Assembly (NCBI GenBank): GCA_963930775.1
Contig: OZ005689.1
Location: forward strand, 27,329,798-27,393,797
Direction: 5' to 3'
Origin: Cliona cf. orientalis
Taxonomy: Eukaryota > Porifera > Demospongiae > Clionaida > Clionaidae
DNA: 64,000 nucleotides
Shown here: positions 45,087-57,639 of the stretch, one piece after another
Layout: the number at the start of each line of letters is the position of its first letter
How positions within the stretch are numbered: position 1 is the first letter of the stretch
Notes under the pieces: model-generated
The model's input: the letters and a program-made list of their open reading frames with translations, nothing else
Told to the model about the DNA's origin: nothing
Databases searched by the model: none
Translations under genes and position numbers: made by a program

Positions 45087-46640
45087 CAGAGTATACTTAG
45101 TATACCCATGGTTCACCCATAGGTGGCACATATACTAAAAGAATACATAGTATACCCATAGTTCACATACAGGTGACACATATACTACTAAAGTACCAGA
45201 GTATATATAGCATTATACCCATAGTTCACCCACATATACTTCCCTGGCTAAAGTACCTATAAGTAACAGAGTATACATAGTATACCCCTGGTTCACCCGT
45301 AGGTGGCACATATCTGCCCTGGCTAAAGTACCTATAGTACCAGAGTATACATAGTATACCCCTGGTTCACCCGGTGGCACATATACTGCCCTGGCTCAAG
45401 TACCAGAGTATACATAGTATAATATACCCGTAGTTCACCCAAAGGTGGCACACAATAGTGCCCTTGCTCAAGTATTCGTAGTACCAGAGTATACATAGTA
45501 TACCCTGTAGTTGACCCATAGGTACTACATATACCAGTACACCCATAGTTCACCCATAGGTGGCACACGTACTGGCCTTGCTAAAATTCCTTTAGTACCA
45601 GAGTAGCTATACATAGTATACCCCTGGTTGCACATAATACTGCCCTTGCTAAGGTACCATAGTATACCCATAGTTCACACATAGGTGACACATATACTAC
45701 TAAAGTACCAGAGTATACATAGTATTATATACCTGTAGTTCACCCGTAGGTGGCACATATACTGCCCTGGCTAAAGTACCTATAGTACCAGAGTACACAT
45801 AGTATACCCCTGGTTCACCCATAGGTGGCACATATACTGCCCTGGCTCAAGTACCGGAGTATACATACGTAGTATATACCCGTAGTTCACCCAAAGGTGG
45901 CACACAATAGTGCCCTTGCTCAAGTACTCGTAGTACCAGAGTATACATAGTATACCCTGTAGTTGACCCATAGGTGACACATATACCAGAGTATATGTAG
46001 TACACCCATAGTTCACCCATAGGTGGCACACGTACTGGCCTTGCTAAAATTCCTTTAGTACCGTATACCAGAGTAGCTATACATAGTATACCCCTGGTTG
46101 CACATAATACTGCCCTTGCTGAGGTACCATAGTATACCCATAGTTCACACATAGGTGGCACATAGGTGATACATATACTACTACTAAAGTACCAGAGTAT
46201 TATATACCCGTAGTTCACCCATAGGTGGCACATATACTGCCCTGGCTAAAGTACCTATAGTACCAGAGTATACATAGTATACCCCTGGTTTACCCGTACG
46301 TGGCACATATACTGCCCTGGCTCAAGTACCAGAGTATACATAGTATATACCCATAGTTCACCCAAAGGTGGCACACAATAGTGCCCTTGCTCAAGTACTG
46401 ATAGTACCAGAGTATACATAGTATATCCCTAGTTCACTCATAGGTGGTCACATACTGCTCTTACTAAAGTACATGTACCTATATTATCAGAGTATACATA
46501 GTGGACCCATAGTTCACCCATAGTTGGCACACCGTATTGTCCTTAGCTTGCTAAAGTACCTATAGTACCAGAGTATACCTAGTACACCCATATATCGTAC
46601 GTAATACCGCCTTTGCTAATGTACCTGTAGTACCAGAGTA
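45087..46640 (+). repeat. Left subterminal array, inner part, with higher-order repeat
   Basis: About 20 units of roughly 75 bp follow the pattern TACCAGAGTATACATAGTAT, ACCC, GTTCACCCATAGGTGGCAC, then ATATACTGCCC. Units are organised in a higher-order repeat of about 455-470 bp: the variant GCACACAATAGTGCCCTTGC occurs at about 45448, 45901 and 46371. Each unit has a near-palindrome GTATACATAGTATAC. ORFs here are repeat artefacts. Confidence 0.9.
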
Positions 46641-47534
46641 TACATAGTGACGCATACACCGTAGGTCACCCATAACCGCATGACATTATCATAACCATGC
46701 AGCAGGCAAACTGTAGCCTTGTCCCCAAGCCACTCCCACGTTTCAATGTTACACTCAGAAAGGGGGAGAGCCTGGTGCACGAAGTCATGTGACGAAGAGA
46801 GGTCTAGAGCACCTTGCAGGTCAAAGATCGTGGTGCTTGTGAACACTACAGCTCATAAATCACAAGGGACACGGCCATATCGCTGTGATACGAGTAAAAG
46901 GCGATCCTTTGACGGCTCAAAACGTATGTTTATAGTTGATAGAAGGCACGGATAACGTAGAAACAGCCTGATTTTGTTGACTTCGATTGGCCTACTTTTT
47001 GTTCGTGTCATGACACGATTGCATGCACTCTTTGCCCCCTACCTGCTATACAGTTTGTACATTATAGCACCTGTATACCATACACTTCACCTTTAGAGGT
47101 ACTACAGCTGTAACACCTAAAGATGTAACAATATAAGTGAAATTTATAAGATGATGAATGGGATGGGATAGTGATACTATACATGCACTATGAAATAAGT
47201 GAAGTAATGGGCACTTAAGAATACCAAATCAAACTAATCATCATAATAATGTGTATTATTGTCATTTACCGATTGGTAAAAGATTGGTTTAATTACTGAA
47301 ATGAGGGAATGTCATATTGTATGTGTACCACATCACTTGGATTCATTTTCATCACCGTTGAAGAGAGTACGCTTTGCATTGTGTGTCAACTGGTTCTCCT
47401 GATCTTGCAGTCTGGGTTTTATGCTCCTAGGGGAAGTCCTTATTGATAATTGTGAGCTCTTTCTTTTATTTAAGATCGTTTCCCTTTATAATGCATTATA
47501 ATTTAAAACATATCCCAGTACACACAGAGGTACC
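46641..47534. other. Spacer between left array and DUF3987-like gene
   Basis: No gene is seen. The stretch near 46860-46905 (CGCTGTGATACGAGTAAAAG) resembles 4825-4855 in the inverted duplication core. Confidence 0.4.
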
Positions 47535-50500
47535 TTACATTGTCACATCATCCATTTCCAACGACTGGCGATACTGTGGGAGAGACACATTAAAGCGTAG
47601 AAGTCCCTCACAAAATTTTGCTTTCTCATCACTTTCATCCGGTATTGGAGACTTGTGCAATTCATACACCTGATAATAAGTTTAAGATCATAGCGAAACT
47701 ATCCAAACTATGCTACATATAAAACCTCACTACAGTGACTACGCTATTATACCAAAATTTGAGGATTTGTGGATCGTTAGGAAGAGACCGTTTCACAGGA
47801 GAAAACTTTCACTGAATGCTACTGTAATACCAATCATATAGGTGGGTATGGCATATCTAAAATCTTTATGGTTAGGTCTCAAATCATATTTTTTGTGTAA
47901 GTTTTCTCCCTCCAAAGTTTCTGCTATACAAGTTACTTTCTTACCTTGTCTGTCCCTCGACCATGCTTCCTTTCAACTAATTTGGCTACTCCTGCCTCCT
48001 GCAATAAATTCCATCCAGACAGAGCACCAGCCTTATTTCCTCGTCCCCTGAACTTGGTTTGCACTAATAATGCACTTAAATACAGGATTCTTCCCGGAAG
48101 GAGTAATGAAAAGGCTGCGTTGTCATGTGCTTGACTGTCCTGGGTACTTGTGACAGTGAAAGCTACATAAAGAAAAAAATATATCATGTGTAAACGAGTG
48201 TGATAAATACATTTGAACGGAACATACATTGTTGAATTTTCTGCAAATTATTGATAGCCTCACTGATGTCACCTCTTCCACCCAGATATGCTGAATGTTG
48301 TATGCACACATCAACAAAGTTGATGGCAGCTTTAAGAGCATCTGACGAAATTTCTTGTGGTATGTCCTTGGGATTTTCCCAGTTGAACAAAACATGAAGA
48401 GTAGCTGCGATACGGAGGATTTGTCCTTTAGACTTAGAAAGCATTCCTATATTAAATTAAAGCACTAAAATGCGAAAGGCTGGACATAAAAACAGCATGC
48501 AAATTATATTGATGGTTGAAATCTTTGAGGTTGAGTCAGGATTGATGGTGTTGAATAGTTTTACAGGATTTTATACAGGATCCCTTGTCGGGGGGGGGGG
48601 GTTGTTAGCGTTATTGTGATATCACTGCATGCGTAATCATGCCAATACTAGGGAGCATGCCCCCCCCCCAAGAAATTTTTGAATTTTACAACTTTTGAGG
48701 CTGCTTCTAATGACTCCTTATCACATACTCATTTGTGCATACTATCACACTTTTCATCAAAAATTTAGTGGGCGAAGCCACGTACTGATTCATGGTTGAC
48801 ACTTGTTTCAGGGACAGGGTTGCATACAGAGGGGGGATGCACTGGGATTTCCCCCCTCCAGCTTGAGTTTCTCCCCCCCCCCCCCCTGAATTTGATAATA
48901 ATATTAAAATTATGCACTGTTTAGTCGATTTAGAAGCCCTCAGGCTCCGTAGAACCCTCGCTTCGCTCGGGATTCTACATATATAGAGAGCCTTCAGTCT
49001 TCCAAATTACATAGAAACCTCCAAAACAGCTATTACGTGGTTGATATGGTGGTGCATATACTATTATTCACTACCACCATTCACATTTGACTCACCGGAC
49101 ATCTAGAAGACAATAATTTACTAGTGTAAATCCCTGATGCTACTTTTTCTGACACATGCTACCATTGCAAATCTATGTTTTCTGGGCTGACCAACCGTGA
49201 GCCTTGTGAACTTGTAGTAGAGCGCATCTCATGTCATTCATTTGGTAATGACACAGGCAACGTGTAACATGATATTGGTAGCACTGCGGATTTTTCATGC
49301 ATGCATGATTCCCCCCTCCAGAAAAAAAATCCTGTATGCAACCCTGAAGGAGATCTAGCTAACAGACGAATCCAACTTCAGCTATAGTTAAAAATGTATT
49401 GTATTATATCTTAATGGCTATAATAATATCCTATCCGGTATAATGTTTGCTGATGATTGGGGCGAGCCAAACCAGCCCCACACTGAGAGACAAAGAAGAC
49501 TGGACAAATTTAAAGAGCACATACATCGGCAAAGCTGCCATAGCTTACCCATGCATGATTTCACTATAAACACACATACAGTGTGTGTACGTAGAAATTT
49601 TCATTGGGTAAAAATTTCATCAAGCCCAGCTACATTTGTTTTGAACAAACTCATGGTGGAAAATTTTTTCACCAATGTGAATGCTGCCATATCCTCTGCA
49701 TTCATTATATAGGACAAAATTGGCATGATAACTAATGAGAGCAGACAGTGAAAAATTCCAAGTATCTTTTCTCATTTATACAACCCAGCATCTTGCCGAA
49801 GCACCTGCCCTCTATTCTTGTTGAGCCTGTAGTCTGGTTTCGTGAGAGTAGCTGCTCGCTGTCATGGTGGCCTAAGCAAACGAGGTGATAATCAAGGCTG
49901 ATTTCTAAACGGTCAATCCACTAGGTAGTAAAACAGCCTTGGTCACGTCTGAGAGGTAGATTATGAGCGATAAACACTGCCATTGATTTGGCTAGATACC
50001 TTTGTGGTTTTGCCATTTTTAGTAATGCGTGCAGCATGGGTAAGTTCTAAATTTTTAATTAAGTGCATAGGCACTTCAACCTCCTTCCCCCTCCCCCTTC
50101 TCTCATTATGTGTTCCTGCCATTAAGTAGGAATTATTACAGATCAATAATGAACCTGGGGTTCAGTGGTAGCCCAGATAGTGATTATTTTGCAATGAATG
50201 ATCCTATACTAGGCAATACACATACCACACAAGAAGTCGTCCATACACCCAATTTGAGACTTATTCCTTTCCACTTCATCATATTTCTGCTGAAACAGGT
50301 CACAGGGACGTTTCAAAACCCACACACGTAAAGAAGAGGTTGATTTGCACATTGTTGACATCAGATTCACTGAAATTTTATGATAAAAACTTAATTGTTG
50401 CATTTAAGTAGTGGTATACACCATGTACGTACCGATCGATGCACAAAAGTCCTTATCCACAGGTTCTAACTCCATAAAAGGAACAGGATTCGGAGAAGGA

Positions 50501-51334
50501 ACTAACCAGAGGAATCGCTGGCAAAGTCCTTTCTCTATATTAGAAGGGTTTTCGATGAGACCTCGGGCAACTGCCAGTTGCGTGAAGCCACCAACCGTGA
50601 AACCAGTACGAAACATGGTAAAATTGGCTTCTCCTGACACTGTGAAAAATTTGTTAATGTGGTTACAGTATTAATCAAGGGCAATTTCACCATTGCACGA
50701 TGAAGGCTCAGGGCTCAGGTATAATGCTTATAATAATTGAATTGATGATCTCCTAGATACTCAAAGCCAGTTTATTGTTAACTGTTACATGCAATGATGC
50801 ATGATGAAAACTGGTTGGAGCATAAGAACAGTACTTAAACAAATCATACATGTGTGGCCATACATTTTTCTTACCAAATAACATACCTGTTCGCCTAATC
50901 CATTGGTCCGATCCATAAAGTTGTAAAAATGTACTCACTTGCTGTGAATCTGTGACATTTCGCCCACGACACACGTTCATTTGGGCAAGAAACATTGACA
51001 GTTCATCATAAAGACCAAGAAGTTTTCCACTATTATCATTCATCAACTCTCTGAGCTTTTCAAATGATTGATCGTCAGATAACCAAAATGGTCCTTCACT
51101 TTGTCCACATTCCGATCTAGTTTCGTGAACTAATTTCCTGAGTAGTTTGCACAGCGTGGATTTGCCAGAGCCGGTTGGCATGCAAATAGATGCCCATACA
51201 AGTACGGGCTCCATCCAATCGATACCTTCCACTTGAACAACGGAGTGTGCCATTGAATAACTGACGATCAAGAGAAGGCCACACAGAACAGCATCGGTAG
51301 GCATACTGGTAGCTTTCTCATCTTGATGAATGTA
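47535..51334 (-). CDS. DUF3987-like P-loop ATPase gene, leftward partner
   Basis: Exons by eye: 51334-50887, about 50642-50433, 50366-50208, about 50120-50003, possibly one near 49930-49800, 48444-48217, 48163-47950, 47674-47535 (TAA). Exon one encodes DAVLCGLLLIVSYSMAHSVV, Walker A MPTGSGKSTLCKLL, GKLLGLYDELSMFLAQMN (Walker B-like) and FLQLYGSDQWIRRTG. Next come FTVGGFTQLAVARGLIENP and GLCQRFLWLVP (arginine-finger-like). Later exons have LSKSKGQILRIAATLHVLFN and WNLLQEAGVAKLVERKHGRG. This order matches DUF3987 helicase/primase-associated ATPases. The true start is upstream: the ATG at 51370 lies in an intronic MITE terminus, and a short open stretch near 52250-52190 may be an earlier exon. 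Introns hold hAT-like and other repeats. It is head-to-head with the KDZ transposase gene, suggesting a shared element and promoter region. I see no frameshift in the exons read, but N-terminal exons are unresolved. Confidence 0.55.
48815..49346. mobile_element. hAT-like MITE in a DUF3987-gene intron
   Basis: The termini CAGGGTTGCATACAG and CTGTATGCAACCCTG are perfect 15 bp inverted repeats. C/G-rich tracts lie just inside both ends. The segment 49138-49310 (TACTTTTTCTGACACATGCT, ACC) is shared with 54140-54300. No target duplication was recognised. Confidence 0.75.
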
Positions 51335-51361
51335 CTGAGAAAACAATAAATTCATAAAGAA

Positions 51362-52157
51362 TAGCCTCATATCCAGGCACTTTAGCCCCGTTTACACTAG
51401 GCCTTTAAACCGCTTTGGAAGACAGCTTAGTTTAAGCTGGCCGCATTACAAATTACCTTCTAAACCGGTTTGTAAACAACGTCTGTCCACGTGTAAATGC
51501 TCTAAGCTGGCTTAAGGCGCTTACGTAAGCTGGCTTAAGGCCCTACGTGTAAATGCAATTAAAAGCACATTCCAAAGTGGTTGGCCTAAGCCAGTATAGT
51601 AGGTATAAATGGGGCTTTTGAGGAGATGAAAGAGCCTGGTGCACACTGTATGCGCACACACAAAGTTTACAGAACATTTTCTACTTCTAATTCGCCGGAT
51701 TCTATCACTACCACGTGGTCAGACACATACTGACAAGGTGTACTATGTCAGTGAACGCTTAAAGACTCTATATTGCTGAAGAGTGTTATACACCTCACTT
51801 TAAACAAACTTTCTTGAGCTTCAGAGATCTGACAAAGTACCTTTATTGATATTGGGCAACTGCCTGTGTCGACAGTCCTAACTATAGTATATGTAGTTAT
51901 CCAACAACTTTAAAGGCTGGTATAAGTCGTTCTTCATTTGTTCATCTATTGTAATGCACTCGTTTAAGATTTGTCACAACTAACATCCATAGCCCGAAAC
52001 GTAGCTGATATTTTTAGGCAAGGTCACAAATTTATCATTTATGGTGTAATAAACAGACAAACTTGCAAATTACCAGGATTTACGGAAATTTGGCGCATGC
52101 ACAGTGTGTACCAGGCTCTCTTTCCCCTCTCCTGAAAATGAACCTGGGTTCAAGCTA
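51362..52157. mobile_element. TAGCCTCGT-family MITE between the divergent genes
   Basis: The ends are TAGCCTCATATCCAGGCA and GAACCTGGGTTCAAGCTA. The interior (CACTACCACGTGGTCAGACA, then CTTCAGAGATCTGACAAAG) matches 25199-25817. A second MITE (51384-51616) has inserted near its left end. No 9 bp duplication is visible. It lies upstream of the first recognised DUF3987 exon. Confidence 0.75.
51384..51616. mobile_element. PIF/Harbinger-like MITE, 233 bp
   Basis: AGCCCCGTTTACACTAGG ... ATAAATGGGGCT is flanked by TTT at 51381-51383 and 51617-51619. The host sequence reads continuously across the site (CCAGGCAC-TTT-GAGGAG). Related to 34694-34989. Confidence 0.75.
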
Positions 52158-52879
52158 TCTCTTGATCTTAATTATGTTGTTGAAGCATGTCACGGAGTGC
52201 TGCCACTTGGTTTGTCGATATGGCTATCATGCTCGAAGAAACTGAACATATACAGTGCGCATGCGCAAATGGAACTTAGCGTAGGCCACACTCTACACTA
52301 CTACAGCTGCTCGAACTCGACTCACTACCGTGCACTGGCGATGTTCTCGCTCTCCACGAACGTCGAACTTACCAGTAGAATATTGATAAGCATGATAAAG
52401 AACAGACCTCGCCTCTCTCAAGGCTCGATACAGCATGCTGAGCGGGCTTCGCGCCGTTCGTTGAGTCGAGTGTATGGCCACTCGTTTGTGCATAGGGCGA
52501 CCGATCGTGCACCTTCTAAACTTGTGGCTGAGCGCATCTTTGTTCCATCCAGGCAATGACACTGATTATAAATATAAATTATAATATACAATTAATAGTC
52601 CCGCGGGCCCGCGCCCGCGAGACTAAAACGTTGTCCTATAGTAAAATTTACCTTGGCGAGTTTGTCAGGGAACAAACTGAGGTCCAGCGATAGAGTCCAA
52701 CACTTTTTGAGTCTGGAGGATAGTTGAAGGGCAGCCCCGTCTTGCTTCGCGGACAGACGCGCATTGGAAGGACTATACGAAGACATAGTGCATCCACGAC
52801 GCTCGAGCGCTCGACGGCACTGTCTCGACAGCGCAGCAGCTGCAGCACGATACACGTGTAGTGAAGCACCCGCTCGCAC
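52158..52879. promoter_or_regulatory. Divergent intergenic region of the KDZ/DUF3987 gene pair
   Basis: This G/C-richer stretch (for example CCGCGGGCCCGCGCCCGCG near 52602) separates the leftward ATPase gene from the rightward transposase gene. It is the natural place for a bidirectional promoter. No TATA box or initiator could be assigned with confidence. Confidence 0.3.
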
Positions 52880-53881
52880 ATGCGCACGATTGACTCGACC
52901 ACGTGGTATGCGGCTACTGTGCAATACTACATCGGAAGTACTGAGATTCAGAGAACCATATTCGTGCGACTAGCTATGCTAGGAGTGTTGGCAAAGTACA
53001 TAAGTAATACCTCTGTCTTGAGAAGACTCTTGTTTGCAATTGCGTATCTGCCAGAGGATATGCCCGATAGATGGACCTTTGCGCTCAATTTTGCAACAGG
53101 TGGAAAAAATGGTGATGCGGATATACTTACACCACAACAAGTGAAAGTCCTAACCGATAACTTAAAGGAGATGGATGAAAAAGCATTCGTTGATGATAGG
53201 AGTTTACAAGAAGAACTGATTTTGCTGCCTAAGGAAAAACCACTCGGAATTGTTTTGATTACTAGCAAGATATCTTGTTCGCTATGTGGAAGTGGATTGC
53301 TGCTACGCAAGGATCGCCCTTCATCAGTAGTGGTGTACGACAATGAAATGGGAAGCATTCCTGCAACACATTATCACAAATATTGCACCAACAGGAAGTG
53401 TGGCACAACTCACTACTACGGATATTATACCAAAGCTGTTGATTTGCATGGTCGAGCATTTTTTTATGACAACTGGGATACATTGCCTTATTTCGTTTCA
53501 TCGCGGGAGACAGCATTTTCTACAAAGTTAATGAAACGATTTGATGCTCAAATTCTCATGGGCCAGCAAAGTTTCAAGCAGTGTGCAGAGGTTTATAACC
53601 ACTTGCATGTGGTTCTGGAAGCAAGGTCTTGGACATCATCAAACCTGCTTGCTGTGTAAGTTGTATGCTTAAATTATACAACCTCATAATACATGTACAT
53701 GGTTTCCCATCGAACTTGCTCTTAGTCTGGAGGAGAAATTATATACATACATGTATGCATGCATACTAGGCTGCTAAATCCTTCACTAGCTATGCACAAT
53801 ATTACTAGGGGTAGGGTAGGAATCCCGCTGAAATATAGATTAACTTGCACGTATCCAGCGATACTCTTAAGGTTGCATGTT

Positions 53882-54134
53882 CAGGGATTTATAAGATTTT
53901 TTTGTAGAGGGGGGAAATTCTAGTGTGCTATAGCGTACTGAAGCTAGGGGGTCTGGGGGTATGTCCCCCAGGAAAATTTTGGAATTTACAACCTCTGAGA
54001 CTGTTTCTGATGCCTTCTGAGACCAGTTATTGTATATTAATTTTATCACACTCTACAATATATATTAGTATTATACTTGGCAATTTTCGGGGGGGGGGGG
54101 ATCCTGGGGCTCCCCCCCTCTGTATAAATCCCTG
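53882..54134. mobile_element. hAT-like MITE in KDZ-gene intron 1, 5 bp TSD
   Basis: CAGGGATTTATA ... TATAAATCCCTG are perfect 12 bp inverted repeats. ATGTT is duplicated at 53877-53881 and 54135-54139. The interior contains GGGTCTGGGGGTATGTCCCC and a G tract. Like the element at 292-632 it has a 5 bp duplication. Confidence 0.8.
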
Positions 54135-54636
54135 ATGTTACTTTTTCTGACACATGCTACCATTGCAAAATCTATATTTTCTGGGCTGACCAACCATGAG
54201 CCTTGTGAACTTGTAGTAGAGCGCATCTCATTAATTTTGGTAATGACACAGGCAACGTGTAACATGATATTGGTAGCACTGCAGATTTTTCATGCATGCA
54301 TGCATGCATGCAATAACTGTCATAGCCTCAATAACTGTATGATGTAATTTGAAGTTTTATTTTTTATCTTATGTCTACGTAGGTTACGGGAACGTCAGCA
54401 GCTGGATAGAAGAAGAATAGAAGATGCCTATTACCAGTATGCTGCTCTCAGAGTTGCCTCCTGGTATCCTGACACCTTCCGTTTGTCTTGATTTGGCCCT
54501 CCATGCTGCAACCAATGAAACACTTCCAAAGATGATCCAAGTGTATCATGAATTGTTCATGAAACACTATTCCCGTAAGAATATTTCTTATGTAAAAATT
54601 ATGTACAATGCTGTACATTATTAGCTACTATATATA

Positions 54637-54900
54637 TATATATATATAGCGGGAAATTCGCTGGTGCAATTTTTCGTGGACTTGCATGTTAACCCTTCAG
54701 AATAAATAATATTCATTATTTTGTCTTCTCCATGTTGAGACTACACCCACATCAATCAACTGTGCAGTACATGTATGACGTCACATTTTCTCCACCATTT
54801 CAAAATTTTGTGGTTCTTGTTCGAATTTGTGGTACCCAACTTATCCAAAAAAAAAAAAAAAACACGAAATTTTGCACCATGTGAAAATTACCCGTTATGC
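54637..54900. mobile_element. Tc1/mariner-type MITE in KDZ-gene intron 2
   Basis: TATAGCGGGAAATTCGCTGG at the left and GTGAAAATTACCCGTTATGC at the right resemble the ends of 15618-16068. The element is bordered by a (TA)n run on the left. It is non-coding. Confidence 0.6.
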
Positions 54901-56898
54901 AGTATTACACTTATTTGTACTTGTAATACAGGGCACAGCTGCAAAAAACCTGGTTGTGGCTCGGCATTAGTATTCGATGGAAATCTAAAAAACCACCGAG
55001 ATGTGTGCTTTGCAGCTGATGCCGGGTATGCCGAGTTTAAAGGTTTAGAAGGCCAAGTGAGAGTTGGATGTCAAAATACTCCTTCATACAAATCAAGGTA
55101 TTGTGAGTTGCATAAACCCAAGCCAATTAGCACATCTCCAACTGAAAATGGAGCTCAGAATGAGAATACTGACAATCAGCTTGGCATCATCGTTGGAAAG
55201 AGAGTTACTAGAAGCTCAGTGCTTTATGAGGTATGTGACACAGTATATTAGTACAGTCTTACAGCTAGTGTACATGTATATCGTAGGTAGGATTGTATGT
55301 TATGCACTATTTTTTGTTTTGGCATGGCAACACAGTTGCTATAGCACGGTGTCATGTGATAATTACATGTAAGCTACATGCTGCGAATCTGATTGGTGCG
55401 ATAGAATTCAGAAATGCCACGTCAGTAAGCCCCAGAAAGCGCTCGATGTGTACCAGACCCTTTCCTCCCTTTGGGCCAGGGGTGGGGTCTGGGAACGAGA
55501 TTACATGCAGGCATGAGAATGCGCAATACAATAATATTATTTTGTGCTTACGTCCATAGAGCCATGCTAGTCATAATATATTTAGCGTGACCGATGTACC
55601 ATATATATACATGCATACATTCATATACAATTCGTGCACAGTCACACTGCCCATGTGGGGCTCGCTCAGCCTCGCCCCAATAATTCATTGACTTGTGTCT
55701 TTCATCAAGGTTGTGTGGTTTGGAGACGAAAATGCATCCAGCACCTGGGAAGTAGCATCTAACCTTCCATTTGCTCTTGTAGAAGACTTCGAAAAGGGCA
55801 TCCACTATAACATTTGCCATGAGTCATTTTCATCTGGTGGTGAGACATATCATACAGTCAGTGCAAAATCTGTAGAAACTGAAGACGAATCGTCATCCAG
55901 GAAGCGAAGAAAGGTGGAAATACACACATCAAGTTCAGGGTGAGCTTTCACCTTCACTTAATTGGTGTTCTACATACTCATAATTACATGTATAGGGTAT
56001 TTGTTGATAAACCTGAAGATCATGCTACTGTGTGCAACACTGAAAAGGACCGCACAAGGTTGAACCACAAAACAGCCGATAATAATATAGTGCATAAATG
56101 ACATGTAGAAGTTATTACCATTCTGATTCACACCTGTAGGTATACTAATGGGAGCATGGCCTTGTGGTACGGTTGTAATGCTAGGAGAACTCTTTGGAAG
56201 TGAGTCATTGAGTCAAGTGTATGGCCAGATACACACACTATTACAGGAAAATTCTAAACAATTCATGGACTTGCGTAAGTTTACATTGTAAGCTGTTTGG
56301 CTATCTATCTTGTTGAAATAAAGTGCCTGTTATTTAATCTTGAGTTTATCATCTCCAAAGAGGGTGTAGTCCATGAAAGTAATTGATTTATTTTTATTTT
56401 TTTCCCGACCGACCGACCCTGATTACATTTCATCAAGGTCCGAGCAACGTATCAAGTACATGACATTGTAGGTATGGCATAAATTATTTTGTATGGCCTT
56501 ACCTGCACAATTAGTTTTCTGATATATGACGATGGTTGCCATTTAAAAAAATATGCCTGCAATCCCATAAGAAAAGATGTCACAGCCACATCCAAGTCTG
56601 TATCCAGTCTGAATATTGTCGTGGACAAACTTCACTTCCGAGGGCATGTAGATAAATGGTGTCATGCTAACTGCAACCCTTATGCTTTCAGTGACTTGAA
56701 AAACGTTTGAACTAACATCATTGAGTACATAAAATTTTAATATTGATATATACCAATCTATTTCAGGTCGATACAGAAATCTGCGAGCAGCTGTTCTCCT
56801 GGATGTCACGGTATGCTAGAATAACTCAGCATATGAACAGAATACATTTCCTATTTTATCTACTCTACTTGTGTGATTCGCGTAATCGTACATTGTGA

Positions 56899-57639
56899 GC
56901 TTTTTCTTTTTATAATATACATGTATATAATATGTTAGTTTACTTACAACAAACGTCTGTATTACAATATAGGTAATATCTTATTCATGTAATGGCACTA
57001 TAATAATATTGTGTGCCGTGTCCAGTAAAACAGTATATATTATGTAGATATATGACACTTGTTGATATTACAGGACTATCCAAACCTATATGGATATTTG
57101 GGGCGAGCCTGAGCGAGCCCCACATAAACGGTACTGCACTGCGCGACTGAGATATATATATGGTACGTCGGTCCTTCCTTAGTTACGCCCCACCCAATGT
57201 CGGTCTTTTCCGTATATATGCTGTTCTAATTTTGCGACTTGCAAATTTACACTCGTGCTGGATCGATCATGGACGCTGCTCGATCGAACAGAGGCAGCTA
57301 TCCTTGCACAACCGTAGGCGCCAGACTCAGAGTCAGCTCAAAAGCGGCGAATACAGAGTTTGACTCGTGCTGCTCAATAATTATGATCTTTGCATAATCG
57401 ACTCATATGGCTGAATAAGCTATCAACTGAATAGGAATGACAACTAGCTCATCGAGAAAAAACGGCTACAATGACTGATATGCTCTGACAACTCCCTCAG
57501 CTTCAATCCAGGCCCTTCAAGATCTCTAATGAAGTTCTGCCATCAAAGGGCCTGGGTACGAGGCTATCTCGCTCAGGCTCGCCCCAAACAGGCCCTGCAT
57601 GTCACTAGTATACTATACTTTGGTGGAACTATGGGTCCA
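56899..57639. other. Spacer between KDZ gene and right array
   Basis: No gene is seen. A degraded TAGCCTCGT-family end (CATCAAAGGGCCTGGGTACG, AGGCTA, ending about 57566) and two short GGGGCGAGCCTGAGCGAGCC-type motifs (57102 and, reversed, 57570) are present. Confidence 0.45.

Larger units (their letters stand above)
52880..56898 (+). pseudogene. KDZ-type transposase with CxC5, CxC6 and chromo-like domains
   Basis: Exons by eye: 52880-53652, 54383-54574, 54932-55230, 55710-55939, 55996-56078, 56140-56274, about 56480-56704, 56767-56898. Exon 1 has a CxC5-like cluster (ISCSLCGSG ... YCTNRKCGTTHYYGYY). Exon 2 has RIEDAYYQYAALR. Exon 3 matches a CxC6 cluster: GHSCKKPGCGSALVFDGNLK, NHRDVC, VGCQNTP, RYCELH. 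Exon 4 carries a chromo-like VVWFGDENASSTWEVASNLP plus a basic RKRRK. Later exons give CNTEKDRTR, PCGTVVML and SESLSQVYGQ. The RNase H-like core has IYDDGCHLKK, VVDKLHFRGHVDKWCHANC and VDTEICEQLFSWMSRYARIT, ending in TGA at 56898. CxC clusters are known companions of Kyakuja-Dileera-Zisupton transposases. Lesions: a probable frameshift near 54455-54470 and a non-GT donor (AT) after 56078. It moves DNA by cut-and-paste if family behaviour holds. Confidence 0.75.

Noticed and set aside
45332-46233. Several ORFs with repeated MCHLWVNYG and TMYTLVL sequence
   Set aside because: Translations of the subterminal minisatellite; they change frame between units and mirror those at 57529-58460.
51335-51370. 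ATG at 51370 as start of the DUF3987-like protein
   Set aside because: The ATG lies in the terminus of a TAGCCTCAT MITE and is separated from the conserved frame by an AG acceptor near 51335.
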